Part shown: positions 7,697 to 17,020 of the stretch, one piece after another | Position numbering within the stretch: the first letter of the stretch is position 1 | How the letters are laid out: each line of letters starts with the position of its first letter | Source of the DNA: Rhizobium sp. SSA_523 | GTDB lineage: Bacteria; Pseudomonadota; Alphaproteobacteria; Rhizobiales; Rhizobiaceae | DNA: 64,000 nt | NCBI RefSeq assembly: GCF_030435705.1 | Contig: NZ_CP129382.1 | Span: forward strand, 2,575,501 to 2,639,500 | Direction of reading: 5' to 3' | Notes under the pieces: generated by a model | What the model saw: the letters and a program-made list of their open reading frames with translations, nothing else | Told to the model about the DNA's origin: nothing | Database searches by the model: none | Made by a program: the position numbers and the translations under genes

Positions 7697-10600
7697 TCAC
7701 TTTTTCATCTGCTCCTTGAGAGCAGCCAGTTTTGCGAAAGGTGAATCAGGATCGATCGGCTTTTCCTTGCGCGGCGGCTTTGCCTCGAAGCGGTTCGGCT
7801 GCGCCGTTTTGTCGCGATCCGGCCGCGACTGACGATCGCCCCGGTTGTCGGGACGACGGTCTCCGCGATTATCCGGCCGCCGATCACCGCGGTTCGGGCG
7901 TCCGCCCTCCCTTTGACCGTCGCGCTGGCCGTCTCTCTGGCCATCCCGGTTCCGGCCATCGCGATTGGCGCCATCCCTGCCGCGTGCAGCCTGGTCTCCG
8001 CGATCATCGCTACGGCGCTCGTCACGCCGGCCGTCGCCGGCATTGCGATTGCCCTGGAAGCGGCGCTCGCCCTGCGGACGGCCTCCGCGCTGGTTATCGC
8101 TGCGGCCGCCGCCGGGACGCCACAGAAGGACCGGCTTCGGCTCTTCCTCGGCCTGATTGTCCTGTGCGGCAGACACGGCCGCCTCCGGCTGCGCATCGGC
8201 AATTCTATCGGCACCCGGCGAGACCGACGCATCGGCATCGTCCGGTGTCGCAGTTTCGGCGGCAGACGAGGCATCGCTCGCCTCCGGGCTCACCGGATCC
8301 GCATCATCGTCCGAAGAGGCATCGGCATCGCCCGTATCCGCTGCCATTGCCGTTTCCGGCATCGCCGCCTGCGGTTCGGCCGATGCATCACCGCTCACCG
8401 CGCCGTCTTCGGCCGGGGCCTTGTCCTCGGTCGAGGCCTCGCCTGTCAGTTCGGCCGAAGCCTCACCCTGTAACTCGTCCGGCGTATCGCTCGCCGTCTC
8501 ATTCGATGCTCCGCCGGAAACAGGGGCCGCGGCCGGCGCTGACTTTTCATCATGCGACGCCAGGAAGGCCTGCGCCTCTTCGGGCTTCACCGCATCGGCG
8601 CGATAACCGAGACCCTTCAGGATCTCCTCGATATCGTCCGGCGTTGCGCCGAGGATCGACAACATGGCCGTCGTCGTGGTGAAGCGTCGCCCGTCATAGG
8701 CGCCGTCCGGACGCTGGCCGGAGCCCGGCTTCCACTGCAGGAGCGGCCGGATGAGATCGGCCAGGCGCTCGAGAATGTCGACGCGCACGGCCCGCTTGCC
8801 AAGGAAGCGGAAGCCGGCCAGCTTGTAGAAATTGCGTTCGAAGGAGGGATCAGTGACCACCGAGGTCCGCCCTGCCGCCAGAGCGGGAATGAGCTCGCCG
8901 TAACCGGGCTTGTCGAGGCCGTCATTCTTCAGCGCCCAGAGCAGCGTGATGAGTTCGGCGGGCGCCGGCTTCAACAGGGCGGGCATGAAGATATGGTAGG
9001 CGCCGAAGCGAACGCCATAGCGCCGCAAGGATGCGCGCGCATCCTGATCCAGCGTCTTGACCTCGTCGGCCACATCGCGGCGGAAGAGGACGCCGAGATT
9101 TTCCACGATCTGGAAGGCGAGGCCCTTGGCCATGCCCTGCAGGTCTTCGGCGCGCGACAGATCGTCCAGCGGCTTCAGGACCGTGGCGATATGGTGGTTG
9201 ACGAAGCGTTCAAGCCGGGCCGCCACGTGATCCCGGGCATTGCCGGTGAGCTGCTCGTCTGCAAGCAGGATCACGCGGGGATGCATGATATGCTCGGCGG
9301 AGGTCAGCTTGGCAACCGGATCGCCAAGCCAGCGCAGCGCGCCGTCCGACCCCAAAGCCAGATCGCCGTTGCCGCAGGCATAGAGCCGCGCCGCCCGCGC
9401 CTCGAATTCCAGCGCCAGTGCCTTCTGCGCCGCAGCCTGGACAGCTTTCGCGTCTGGCCCTTCCGCATTGGTAACGGGCGTGAACCGGAAACCGGCAAGT
9501 TGACCGACGTGATGTCCTTCGACGAAGACATCTCCATTTACACTTATTTCAGCTTCCAGCATTGCATTCTCTCTCAGGCGCTTCATGAGCACAGATGTCC
9601 TGCGATCAACAAAGCGTTTCGTCAACCGTTCATGTAGCGCGTCGGACAACCTGTCTTCGATTTCCCGTGTCTTTTCTTGCCAGTGTGTCGGATGCGCCAA
9701 CCAACCCGGGCGGTTCGACACATAGGTCCAAGTTCTGATCTGGGCAATACGGGCAGACAATGTATCGATTTCGCCATCCGTCCGATCCGCCCTTTGCACC
9801 TGCTCGGCCATGAAATTCTCGTTCACCGAACCGAATCGCACAAGATCAAAGAATAGCGTCGAAATCAGGTCGGCGTGCTGCGCGGGCGTGATCCGCCGGT
9901 AATCCGGCAGCGCACAGGCCTCCCACAATGTCTCGACCCGCTCGGGCGTATTGGCAAGATCGACGACTTCCGGATAGCGACAGAGATAATCCAGCGCCTG
10001 GCTGTCGGTTGCCGGCAAGGCCCGCGTGAGGCCCTGGACAAGCGGCGCGGCATCGAGGCTTGCCCGCAGATCGCGTAGCGAGGAATAGTCCAGCGCCTTG
10101 GACCGCCACTGCAGGACCTTCACCTGATCAAAATGGTGACCTTCGATCCGTTCAACGAGTTCGTCGTCGAAAGGCTGTACCTGGCCGGTGACGCCGAACG
10201 TGCCGTCCTTCAGGTGTCGGCCGGCGCGGCCGGCAATCTGTCCGAGCTCGCCGGGATTGAGGTTGCGGAACTGATAACCGTCGAATTTTCTGTCCTGGGC
10301 GAAGGCGACATGGTCCACATCCAGATTGAGGCCCATGCCTATGGCATCGGTCGCCACCAGATATTCCACGTCGCCGGCCTGGTAGAGACCGACCTGCGCA
10401 TTGCGGGTGCGAGGGCTGAGCGCCCCCAGCACCACCGCGGCACCACCCCGCTGCCGCCGAATGAGTTCCGCGATGGCATAGACCTCGTCGGCCGAGAAGG
10501 CGACGATGGCGGAGCGCTGCGGCAGACGCGTGATCTTCTTCTGTCCGGCGTAAAAGAGCGTGGACAGGCGCGGCCGCTCGACCACGGTTATCCCTGGCAG

Positions 10601-11041
10601 CAGGCGCTCCAGGATCGGCCGCATGGTGGATGCGCCCAAAAGCAGCGTCTCCTCGCGCCCCCGCAGATGAAGAATGCGATCGGTGAAGATATGGCCGCGT
10701 TCGAGATCCCCAGCCAGTTGCACCTCGTCGATCGCGACGAAGGCCGCCTTCGTTTCGCGCGGCATGGCTTCCACGGTGCAGACGGAGAAGCGGGCCTGGG
10801 GCGGGGAAATCTTCTCTTCGCCGGTGACGAGAGCCACATGGGCGGCGCCGACGCGTTCCACCAGCCGCGTATAGACCTCGCGGGCCAGAAGCCGCAGCGG
10901 AAGGCCGATGACCCCCGAACCGTAGGCGACCATTCGCTCGATGGCATAATGGGTCTTACCCGTATTGGTGGGGCCGAGGACCGCGGTAACGCCGCGACCG
11001 CTCAAGATCATGGGCTGGGAATTCAACGCCTGTATCCGCAC
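7697..11041 (-). CDS. Suv3-like DExH helicase with long disordered RGG-type tail
   Basis: 1,114 aa. The first ~500 residues are a superfamily 2 RNA helicase: Walker A GPTNTGKTHY (23-32), DEVQ box (105-108), and motif VI QIAGRAGRHLKDG. This matches mitochondrial Suv3 and its alphaproteobacterial relatives. A conserved middle region follows. From about residue 830 to 970 the chain is Ala/Glu/Asp/Ser-rich (DNA ~8140-8550). From about 975 to 1090 it is rich in Arg, Gly and Asp, with short tandem units such as DGQR x3 and PDNRGDRR (DNA ~7760-8110). The final DSPFAKLAALKEQMKK is folded-looking again. The start is GTG 11041; ATG 11011 is an alternative and neither has a well-placed SD. RNA unwinding or decay is inferred from the family. 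Confidence 0.88.
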   Translation of the reverse strand: MRIQALNSQPMILSGRGVTAVLGPTNTGKTHYAIERMVAYGSGVIGLPLRLLAREVYTRLVERVGAAHVALVTGEEKISPPQARFSVCTVEAMPRETKAAFVAIDEVQLAGDLERGHIFTDRILHLRGREETLLLGASTMRPILERLLPGITVVERPRLSTLFYAGQKKITRLPQRSAIVAFSADEVYAIAELIRRQRGGAAVVLGALSPRTRNAQVGLYQAGDVEYLVATDAIGMGLNLDVDHVAFAQDRKFDGYQFRNLNPGELGQIAGRAGRHLKDGTFGVTGQVQPFDDELVERIEGHHFDQVKVLQWRSKALDYSSLRDLRASLDAAPLVQGLTRALPATDSQALDYLCRYPEVVDLANTPERVETLWEACALPDYRRITPAQHADLISTLFFDLVRFGSVNENFMAEQVQRADRTDGEIDTLSARIAQIRTWTYVSNRPGWLAHPTHWQEKTREIEDRLSDALHERLTKRFVDRRTSVLMKRLRENAMLEAEISVNGDVFVEGHHVGQLAGFRFTPVTNAEGPDAKAVQAAAQKALALEFEARAARLYACGNGDLALGSDGALRWLGDPVAKLTSAEHIMHPRVILLADEQLTGNARDHVAARLERFVNHHIATVLKPLDDLSRAEDLQGMAKGLAFQIVENLGVLFRRDVADEVKTLDQDARASLRRYGVRFGAYHIFMPALLKPAPAELITLLWALKNDGLDKPGYGELIPALAAGRTSVVTDPSFERNFYKLAGFRFLGKRAVRVDILERLADLIRPLLQWKPGSGQRPDGAYDGRRFTTTTAMLSILGATPDDIEEILKGLGYRADAVKPEEAQAFLASHDEKSAPAAAPVSGGASNETASDTPDELQGEASAELTGEASTEDKAPAEDGAVSGDASAEPQAAMPETAMAADTGDADASSDDDADPVSPEASDASSAAETATPDDADASVSPGADRIADAQPEAAVSAAQDNQAEEEPKPVLLWRPGGGRSDNQRGGRPQGERRFQGNRNAGDGRRDERRSDDRGDQAARGRDGANRDGRNRDGQRDGQRDGQREGGRPNRGDRRPDNRGDRRPDNRGDRQSRPDRDKTAQPNRFEAKPPRKEKPIDPDSPFAKLAALKEQMKK

Positions 11042-11391
11042 TTCCTGTCCGGCCCCCGCCTGCTGCAGGGGTCATTTCCCCACACATGGCGTCATCGCGC
11101 GCGAATGACAAGCCGTTGAGGCGGCAAAAGGCCGGCCGCCCGGCAAAAACCTGTCCTCTTGGCCGGCAAAGGCGCCGGCGCAGCGCGATGGCCACCCGCC
11201 TCCGGCACGGCGCAGCAATCGGTGGGCCTTGCGGTTCAGCCGGCGTTCAGCTGGCAGGTCGGAAGATGATGCTGCCATGTCCATCGGTCAGGAGGCCGTG
11301 CCGGTGATACCGGACCGGCTCCGGGAGACGCATGTGATCTTCATCGGCGAAGGCTCCAAACAGGCCGTTGCAGATCATCGCATCAGGAGTC
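11042..11391. other. Intergenic region between the helicase gene and the DUF3309 gene
   Basis: Divergent promoter region. Short ORFs occur on both strands (for example 11072-11284 on minus and an ATG 11277 frame on plus), but none shows a recognisable family, a convincing ribosome-binding site or clear codon bias, so I call no gene. The right end holds the stress promoter described separately. Confidence 0.4.
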
Positions 11392-11416
11392 GGAACCAAA
11401 TCGGGAGATCAACGTT
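11392..11416 (+). promoter_or_regulatory. EcfG/RpoE2-type general stress promoter for the DUF3309-lipoprotein pair
   Basis: GGAAC (11392-11396), a 16-nt spacer, then CGTT (11413-11416): an exact EcfG consensus match in the correct orientation. The first start codon (11452) lies 35 nt after the -10 box, so the leader is only about 28 nt. It has the same spacing and exactness as the site upstream of rpoH2. Confidence 0.8.
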
Positions 11417-11451
11417 TTCGCGGCACAGAATATCACCTCGGAGCCATCTCA

Positions 11452-11607
11452 ATGTTGGGTACAATCCTTCTCGTCATCCTGATCCTGCTGCTGATCGGCG
11501 CACTTCCAAACTGGAATCACAGCCGCAGCTGGGGATATGGGCCCTCAGGAGGATTGGGGCTTGTCGTGTTGATATTGATCATTCTGCTGCTGATGGGCAG
11601 GATTTAA
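11452..11607 (+). CDS. DUF3309 family small membrane protein
   Basis: 51 aa, made of two hydrophobic segments (residues ~2-17 and ~35-50) flanking a Trp/Gly-rich turn (PNWNHSRSWGYGPSGG). This is the layout of DUF3309 proteins, which are short and common in alphaproteobacteria; function is unknown. ATG 11452 has GGAG 8 nt upstream. The gene follows directly on a perfect EcfG promoter, so it probably belongs to the general stress response. The lipoprotein gene 39 bp downstream is likely co-transcribed. Confidence 0.88.
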   Translation: MLGTILLVILILLLIGALPNWNHSRSWGYGPSGGLGLVVLILIILLLMGRI

Positions 11608-11646
11608 GGTGCGAACAGTCGCAATATCAAGGGAAGGAAGTGGGAC

Positions 11647-11901
11647 ATGAAGAAGATTTTCGCCGCAGCAGCAATGGTCGCAATGCTGGCATCGTGCACA
11701 ACAACCGAACGCGGCACGGCGATCGGTGCAGGAACGGGCGCCGTGATCGGTGGCGCAGTCACCAATAGCTGGGGTGGCGCAGCCGTTGGCGCCGTAGCAG
11801 GCGGTCTCGTTGGCGCTGCCATCGGTGAATCGCAGAAGAACCCGGGCTATTGCGTCTATCGCGATCGCTACGGCCGCACCTACGAAGCGCGTTGCCGCTA
11901 A
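11647..11901 (+). CDS. Small glycine-zipper lipoprotein
   Basis: 84 aa. The signal peptide MKKIFAAAAMVAML runs into lipobox LASC (Cys17). The centre is a run of small residues with GxxxG spacing (AIGAGTGAVIGGAV, AAVGAVAGGLVGAAIG), the glycine-zipper pattern found in outer-membrane lipoproteins. The tail is YCVYRDRYGRTYEARC. A purine-rich AAGGGAAGGAAG lies just upstream of the ATG. Probably co-expressed with the DUF3309 gene from the stress promoter at 11392. Its role is unknown; family members associate with the envelope under stress. Confidence 0.88.
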   Translation: MKKIFAAAAMVAMLASCTTTERGTAIGAGTGAVIGGAVTNSWGGAAVGAVAGGLVGAAIGESQKNPGYCVYRDRYGRTYEARCR

Positions 11902-11939
11902 AGATTTGAAGGCTCCCTCTCGGGAGCTGGGTCATGACG

Positions 11940-11968
11940 ATGCCGGCGCTGAAAGGCGCCGGCATTTT
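11940..11968 (+). terminator. Intrinsic terminator after the glycine-zipper lipoprotein gene
   Basis: ATGCCGGCGC (11940-11949) pairs perfectly with GCGCCGGCAT (11956-11965) over a 6-nt loop and is followed by a short T run. It ends the small stress operon. Confidence 0.8.
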
Positions 11969-12108
11969 GCTGTCTATCGGGCGGGCTGAGGAACGGACCC
12001 TTAGCGGCCCGCGCCGCGTTGCCGCCCGGGAACGCCCGGACCGCCGGCGACACGGCGGGTGAGCCTTACCGGGCTAAGCCGCGCGGCCGGCAGCGGCCTG
12101 ACGGGATG

Positions 12109-12834
12109 TCAGGCGAAATACTGGCCGCCATTGGCCGACAGCGTCGAGCCGGTGATGAAGCCCGCATCATCGGAGGCCAGGAAGACCACGCACCGGGCAA
12201 TCTCCTCCGGCTGTCCCAGCCGCCCGACGGGAATAAGCGGCAAAATCCTCTCGTTGAGGACTTTTTCCGGCACGGCCAGCACCATTTCAGTGCCGATATA
12301 GCCCGGGCAGATGGCGTTGACGGTAATGTTCTTCGCCGCCCCCTCCTGCGCGAGCGCCTTGGTGAAGCCGATATCGCCGGCCTTGGCCGCCGAGTAATTG
12401 GCCTGGCCCATCTGCCCTTTTTGTCCGTTGATCGATGAAATATTGATGATGCGCCCGAAGGACCGGTCCCGCATTCCGCTCCAGACCGGATGCGTCATAT
12501 TGAAGAGGCCGGTCAGATTGGTGTTGATCACCTCGTTCCACTGGCCGGGCGACATTTTGTGAAACATCGAATCGCGGGTGATGCCGGCGTTGTTGACGAG
12601 TACGTCGATGGGGCCGAGTTCGGCCTCCACCTTGGCTATTCCCGCAACGCAGGCATCATAGGAGGAGACATCCCATTTGAAGACGGGAATGCCCGTCTCC
12701 TCCTTGAAGGCGAGCGCCCTTTCGTCATTTCCCGCGTAGTTTGCAGCCACCGAATAGCCGGCCGCCTTCAATGCTTCCGAGATTGCCGCGCCGATACCGC
12801 GCGTTCCCCCGGAAACCAATGCCACTCTGGTCAT
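12109..12834 (-). CDS. phaB: Acetoacetyl-CoA reductase PhaB/PhbB
   Basis: NADPH-dependent short-chain dehydrogenase, 241 aa, that reduces acetoacetyl-CoA to (R)-3-hydroxybutyryl-CoA for polyhydroxybutyrate. It shows the Rossmann motif GGTRGIG (9-15), NNAG (81-84), and the catalytic YxxxK at Tyr147/Lys151 (ANYSAAK), plus PhaB-type segments such as GQKGQMGQANY and CPGYIGTEM. It is 60 bp downstream of phaA on the same strand, so phaA-phaB form an operon, with the regulator phaR divergent on the other side. Confidence 0.96.
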   Translation of the reverse strand: MTRVALVSGGTRGIGAAISEALKAAGYSVAANYAGNDERALAFKEETGIPVFKWDVSSYDACVAGIAKVEAELGPIDVLVNNAGITRDSMFHKMSPGQWNEVINTNLTGLFNMTHPVWSGMRDRSFGRIINISSINGQKGQMGQANYSAAKAGDIGFTKALAQEGAAKNITVNAICPGYIGTEMVLAVPEKVLNERILPLIPVGRLGQPEEIARCVVFLASDDAGFITGSTLSANGGQYFA

Positions 12835-12894
12835 GCTGCACTCCCCCTCTAGGATCGGTCCTTCTGCGTGTGACCGGATGAACGATCGCGTCGA

Positions 12895-14076
12895 TTACAG
12901 CGCCTCGAAGCACATGGCGACGCCCATGCCGCCGCCGATGCACAGGGTGGCCAGGCCCTTTTTCGCTCCGCGCCGCTTCATTTCGAACAGCAGCGTGTTG
13001 AGGACCCGCGCACCGGAGGCGCCGATCGGGTGACCGATGGCGATCGCACCGCCATTGACGTTGACGATCGATTGATCCCAGCCCATGTCCTTGTTGACGG
13101 CGCAGGCCTGGGCCGCGAAGGCCTCGTTGGCTTCCACGAGATCGAGATCGCCCACCGACCAGCCGGCCTTTTCCAAGGCGCGACGCGAGGCAGGGATGGG
13201 ACCGGTACCCATGATCTGCGGATCGACGCCCGCCGTTGCCCAGGAGACGATGCGCGCCAGCGGCGCAATTCCGCGGCGGCTTGCCTCGGCTTCGCTCATC
13301 AGCACCGCGGCCGCGGCACCATCATTGATGCCGGAAGCATTGCCGGCGGTGACGGTGCCTTCCTTGTCGAAGGCCGGGCGCAGCTTGGCCATGGCGTCCA
13401 TGGTCGCGCCGGCACGGATATATTCGTCCTGGTCGACGATGATGTCACCCTTGCGGCCCTTGACGACGTAAGGGATGATCTCGTCCTTGAAGCGGCCGGC
13501 CGCCTGGGCGGCCTCCGCCTTGTTTTGCGAGGCAACGGCGAACTGATCCTGCTCATCGCGGGAAAGCTGCCACTGGCGGGCGATATTTTCCGCCGTGGTG
13601 CCCATGTGATAGCCGTAGAAGGCGTCGGTCAGGCCGTCCTTGATCATGGTGTCGATCATCTTCATGTCACCCATCTTGGTGCCATTGCGAAGATGCGCGC
13701 AATGCGGCGCCATCGACATGGATTCCTGTCCGCCGGCCACGATGATCTTGGCATCGCCGAGCGCGATCTGCTGCATTCCGAGGGCGACTGCGCGCAGGCC
13801 GGAGCCGCAGAGCTGGTTGACGCCCCAGGCCGTCGTTTCCTGCGGCGTACCGGCCTTCATTGCCGCCTGGCGCGCCGGATTCTGGCCCTCGCCGGCCGGC
13901 AGCACCTGGCCCAGAATGACCTCGTCCACTTCACTGGCATCCACGCCTGCACGCTCCAGGGCACCCTTGACTGCTGCCGCACCCAGTTCATGGGCCGCAA
14001 CATTGGCGAAGGCACCGTTGAAGGAACCCACGGCCGTGCGGGCCGCGGACGCAATGACGATCGAAGGCTGGCTCAT
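12895..14076 (-). CDS. phaA: Acetyl-CoA acetyltransferase (beta-ketothiolase) PhaA/PhbA
   Basis: 393 aa thiolase that condenses two acetyl-CoA to acetoacetyl-CoA, the first step of PHB synthesis. The catalytic residues are visible: Cys90 in NQLCGSG, His349 in [11 protein letters not shown], and Cys379 in [11 protein letters not shown] 14076 has GAGGAG about 8 nt upstream and gives the conserved [14 protein letters not shown] start; the open frame extends 15 codons further up without support. It is followed by phaB and divergent from phaR. Confidence 0.97.
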   Translation of the reverse strand: MSQPSIVIASAARTAVGSFNGAFANVAAHELGAAAVKGALERAGVDASEVDEVILGQVLPAGEGQNPARQAAMKAGTPQETTAWGVNQLCGSGLRAVALGMQQIALGDAKIIVAGGQESMSMAPHCAHLRNGTKMGDMKMIDTMIKDGLTDAFYGYHMGTTAENIARQWQLSRDEQDQFAVASQNKAEAAQAAGRFKDEIIPYVVKGRKGDIIVDQDEYIRAGATMDAMAKLRPAFDKEGTVTAGNASGINDGAAAAVLMSEAEASRRGIAPLARIVSWATAGVDPQIMGTGPIPASRRALEKAGWSVGDLDLVEANEAFAAQACAVNKDMGWDQSIVNVNGGAIAIGHPIGASGARVLNTLLFEMKRRGAKKGLATLCIGGGMGVAMCFEAL

Positions 14077-14312
14077 GGAAGTCTCCTCATAGTTGCTATT
14101 TGTTGGACGGGAGACTGGCAAAGCTTGGCCGACAAGTCAAACAGGGCGAAAGGATGAATTTGCTGCAGATTGTCATGTTTACCGCCGCATTCACGGCATG
14201 TTGAGGCCGTGTCGCAACGCACAAATCGATTGTCAGCCTCGATTGATTAAGCGTAAGGTCTGCGCGGGAGAGACAGTCAACAATACCGAATTGACGGGAT
14301 CAGGAGGCAATG

Positions 14313-14900
14313 ATGGCGAAGACGGACGGCGAGATTGTCATAAAAAAATATGCCAACCGACGCCTCTACAACACGGGCACCAGCACCTATGTGACGCTGG
14401 AAGACCTGGCGCAGATGGTCAAACGAGGCGAGGAATTCGTGGTGCAGGACGCCAAGAGCGGCGACGACATCACCCATTCCGTTCTGACACAGATCATATT
14501 CGAGCAGGAATCGAAGACCGGCAACACGCTTTTGCCGATCTCGTTCCTCAGGCAGTTGATCACCTATTACGGTGACCAGATGCAGATGGTGGTTCCGACC
14601 TTCCTCGAGCATTCGATGAAGACATTCACGGATCAGCAGTCGCAGATGCGCGAGCACATGACCCGGGCGCTGGGCGAAACGCCGCTGACGAAGAATTTGC
14701 AGATGCCGATGCAACTCATGGAGGAGCAGGTTCGGCGCAATACCGACCTCTTCCGGCAGGCCATGCAGATGTTCTCGCCGTTTGCCGCGGGCGCGCCGCA
14801 GGCCAGCGAGCCCAAGAAGGCACCGGATTCCCGCGATCTCGATGAGTTGAAGGAGCAATTGCGCGCATTGCAGACCCGGCTCGACAGTCTCGGCTCCTGA
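14313..14900 (+). CDS. phaR: Polyhydroxyalkanoate synthesis repressor PhaR
   Basis: 195 aa. The N-terminal ~60 residues are the PHB accumulation regulatory DNA-binding domain (IVIKKYANRRLYNT, YVTLEDLAQMV), followed by a helical phasin-like region (QLITYYGDQMQMVVPTFLE) and a short coiled coil at the end. PhaR binds PHB and DNA and represses phasin and other PHA genes. Two ATGs are adjacent; the second (14313) lies 5 nt after AGGAGG, the first only 2 nt, so I use the second. It is divergent from phaA-phaB, in keeping with its role. Confidence 0.95.
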   Translation: MAKTDGEIVIKKYANRRLYNTGTSTYVTLEDLAQMVKRGEEFVVQDAKSGDDITHSVLTQIIFEQESKTGNTLLPISFLRQLITYYGDQMQMVVPTFLEHSMKTFTDQQSQMREHMTRALGETPLTKNLQMPMQLMEEQVRRNTDLFRQAMQMFSPFAAGAPQASEPKKAPDSRDLDELKEQLRALQTRLDSLGS

Positions 14901-15027
14901 AAGGCGCCCGCCTTGCCAGGCCCGGGCCGCCTATGGCCCGGGATCTCATCCTCCGGCAGCGGCTCCAAGCTTCAGGCTCCAGGCTTTTTGACGGCTCTGT
15001 CTTCAGACCTGCCATTCAATGGGCAAG

Positions 15028-15058
15028 AAAAAAGGCCGGTCATAATGCCGGCCTTTTT
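15028..15058 (-). terminator. Bidirectional terminator between phaR and rpmF
   Basis: A6, then GGCCGG (15034-15039) paired with CCGGCC (15048-15053) over an 8-nt loop, then T5. It ends rpmF on the minus strand (26 bp after its stop) and could also stop phaR transcripts. Confidence 0.85.
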
Positions 15059-15083
15059 CATGCGTCAGACCTTGAAACAAGGA

Positions 15084-15269
15084 TTATGCGCTTTCCTTCG
15101 GCGTCAGAACCTGGCGGCCGCGATACATGCCCGTCTTCAGGTCGATGTGGTGCGGACGGCGCAGTTCGCCGGAATTCTTGTCTTCGACATAGGTCGGGGT
15201 CTTCAGCGCGTCAGCGGAGCGGCGCATACCGCGCTTCGACGGGCTCACTTTTCTCTTCGGTACTGCCAT
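15084..15269 (-). CDS. rpmF: 50S ribosomal protein L32
   Basis: 61 aa, starting [20 protein letters not shown], the standard L32 N-terminus, and continuing with [22 protein letters not shown] 15269 was chosen because it gives the canonical start; the open frame continues to 15302. As in many alphaproteobacteria it lacks zinc-binding cysteines. It is a single gene with a terminator at 15028-15058. Confidence 0.97.
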   Translation of the reverse strand: MAVPKRKVSPSKRGMRRSADALKTPTYVEDKNSGELRRPHHIDLKTGMYRGRQVLTPKESA

Positions 15270-15420
15270 TTTCGTTACTCCAAATAAGCGTGCAAAGCGC
15301 AATCCGCGGTCGGCTTCGACCGTACAGGACCTAGCCTCGATCTCGGAAATTGGGCCGGCTTATACATGGCAAGAAGGGCTTTGACCAGTCCCCGGCGGGA
15401 TTTTTTAAAGCCGCAAGCCC

Positions 15421-16068
15421 TCACGCCTCATCTGCCGGCACGACCCAGCTTTCCGCAAGGGCCGCCTCGCGCCATTTAATCCAGGCCGGATGGGACTGGA
15501 CGGCCTGCATATAGTCCAGGGCATCCGCATCGAGCTCGAAATCATAGACGTCGAGCCGGTTGACGACAGGGGCATACATGGCATCCGCGGCCGAGAAGGT
15601 GCCGAACAGGAAGGGTCCGCCCGACCTTTGCCGCATGGTGCGCCAGATCTGCGTGATCCGGCCGATATCGGCCGTGACGTCGGCGCCAACGTCGATCTTC
15701 TTCTTCTGGCGCCGGATATTCATCGGGCAGGCGCCTCTCAGGGCGCGAAAACCGGCGAGCATCTCCATGCTTATGGAGCGCGCCAGCGCCCTGTCGGCCG
15801 GATCATAGGGCCAGATACCCGCCTCGGGATAAAGTTCCGCCACATATTCAATGATCGCGAGAGATTCCCAGATCTGCAGGGACCCGTGGTGCAAGACTGG
15901 TACCTTGCCCGTGGGTGAGAATTCGCGAAAGCGCACATTGCCGCCGGTATCGTCAAACGGCGTCAGCACCTCCTCGAAATCGATGCCTGCCGCCGTCATG
16001 GCAAGCCAGGGCCGCATCGACCACGAGGAATAATTCTTGTTGGCGATATAGAGAACGAGCCCGTCCAT
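15421..16068 (-). CDS. Glutathione S-transferase family protein
   Basis: 215 aa. The N-terminal thioredoxin-like GST domain (YIANKNYSSWSMRPWLAM, SPTGKVPVLHHG, IWESLAIIEYVAELYP) includes a Ser in the position usually used to activate glutathione. The C-terminal half is the helical GST domain. The substrate is unknown. It lies 73 bp downstream of mtgA on the same strand and may be co-transcribed, though no functional link is obvious. Confidence 0.9.
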   Translation of the reverse strand: MDGLVLYIANKNYSSWSMRPWLAMTAAGIDFEEVLTPFDDTGGNVRFREFSPTGKVPVLHHGSLQIWESLAIIEYVAELYPEAGIWPYDPADRALARSISMEMLAGFRALRGACPMNIRRQKKKIDVGADVTADIGRITQIWRTMRQRSGGPFLFGTFSAADAMYAPVVNRLDVYDFELDADALDYMQAVQSHPAWIKWREAALAESWVVPADEA

Positions 16069-16141
16069 TGCATTTGTCCCCGATCATTTCGCCTCGAGAC
16101 TACGGATATGCCGGGCATCGCGCCAACGACAAATTCTGACG

Positions 16142-16894
16142 TCACCCATAAACGCATCTGATATATTCACCCGAGCCGCGGGCACGCCGCTCCACGACGC
16201 TTGCCAATCGCTGCATGCCTCTGCTGGGCCGGCTGGCGACACGATCGATCGGGTTGGGAAGCGAGACCGCCAAAAGGGCTGCCTGGCGCCGGTTTAGCTT
16301 TTTCGCCGAGGTCTTGAAGTGGTGCTGGGCGGCGGCCTCGATACCGTAGATCTGCGGCCCCCATTCGGCGATATTGAGATAGATCTCCATGGTCCGGCGT
16401 TTCGACCAGACGAGATCTGCCCACAGGGCAAGCGGAAGTTCCAGGGCCTTGCGCAGGAAGGAGCGGCCGTTCCAGAGGAAGAGATTCTTGACGGTCTGCA
16501 TCGGGATCGTGCTCGCGCCGCGTGTCGCCTCACCCTCCAATGCATCCTGGACAACGCCGCGCATCTGCACCCAGTCCACCCCGCCATGGACGCAGAACTG
16601 CCCATCCTCCGACATCATCACCGACTGGACCAAGACAGGCGCGATGTCGTCAAGGGCCACCCAGCGCCGCTCATAGCCCTGGAAGCCCGCCAGATCGGCC
16701 ACCATCAGCGTCGAGACCGGCCGGACGAAAGGCAGGGCATAGAGAAGAACCAGCGCATAGGGCAGCAGCAGGAGCACGCCCAGGACCATGGCGAGGCGCT
16801 TTGCAATGCCGAGGGCGGTCGTCCGGCGCTGCCGTGTCGGCAAGGCGTTCTCCTCTTCGGCTTCATGCTCCGGTGTATCGCTCAACTCTTCCAC
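16142..16894 (-). CDS. mtgA: Monofunctional biosynthetic peptidoglycan transglycosylase MtgA
   Basis: About 250 aa GT51 enzyme that polymerises lipid II into glycan strands at the inner membrane. One N-terminal membrane helix ([20 protein letters not shown]) is followed by the GT51 motifs: [14 protein letters not shown] with the catalytic Glu, [32 protein letters not shown] and [10 protein letters not shown]. The start is uncertain. I use GTG 16894, preceded by AAGGA; TTG 16885 is the next option. The open frame to 17056 would run across the start of divergent ispA and is unlikely. Confidence 0.92.
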   Translation of the reverse strand: MEELSDTPEHEAEEENALPTRQRRTTALGIAKRLAMVLGVLLLLPYALVLLYALPFVRPVSTLMVADLAGFQGYERRWVALDDIAPVLVQSVMMSEDGQFCVHGGVDWVQMRGVVQDALEGEATRGASTIPMQTVKNLFLWNGRSFLRKALELPLALWADLVWSKRRTMEIYLNIAEWGPQIYGIEAAAQHHFKTSAKKLNRRQAALLAVSLPNPIDRVASRPSRGMQRLASVVERRARGSGEYIRCVYG

Positions 16895-17020
16895 TCGTCC
16901 TTGCTGGTTCTCTGCGGTATAACCGGCTGCAGCCGGCAAAACCAGCCCGACCCGGCCCGCCCTCCGGCATTTCGGCAAAACGGCGTTGCCAGATGCCAGG
17001 CGGCGTGCCAATGAACCCTC

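Noticed and set aside
11229..11768. 179-codon plus-strand frame through the stress promoter and the DUF3309 gene
   Set aside because: It overlaps two better-supported genes in another frame and crosses the EcfG promoter.
13030..14157. 375-codon plus-strand frame opposite phaA
   Set aside because: Antisense shadow of a thiolase with intact catalytic residues; the translated protein has no family features.
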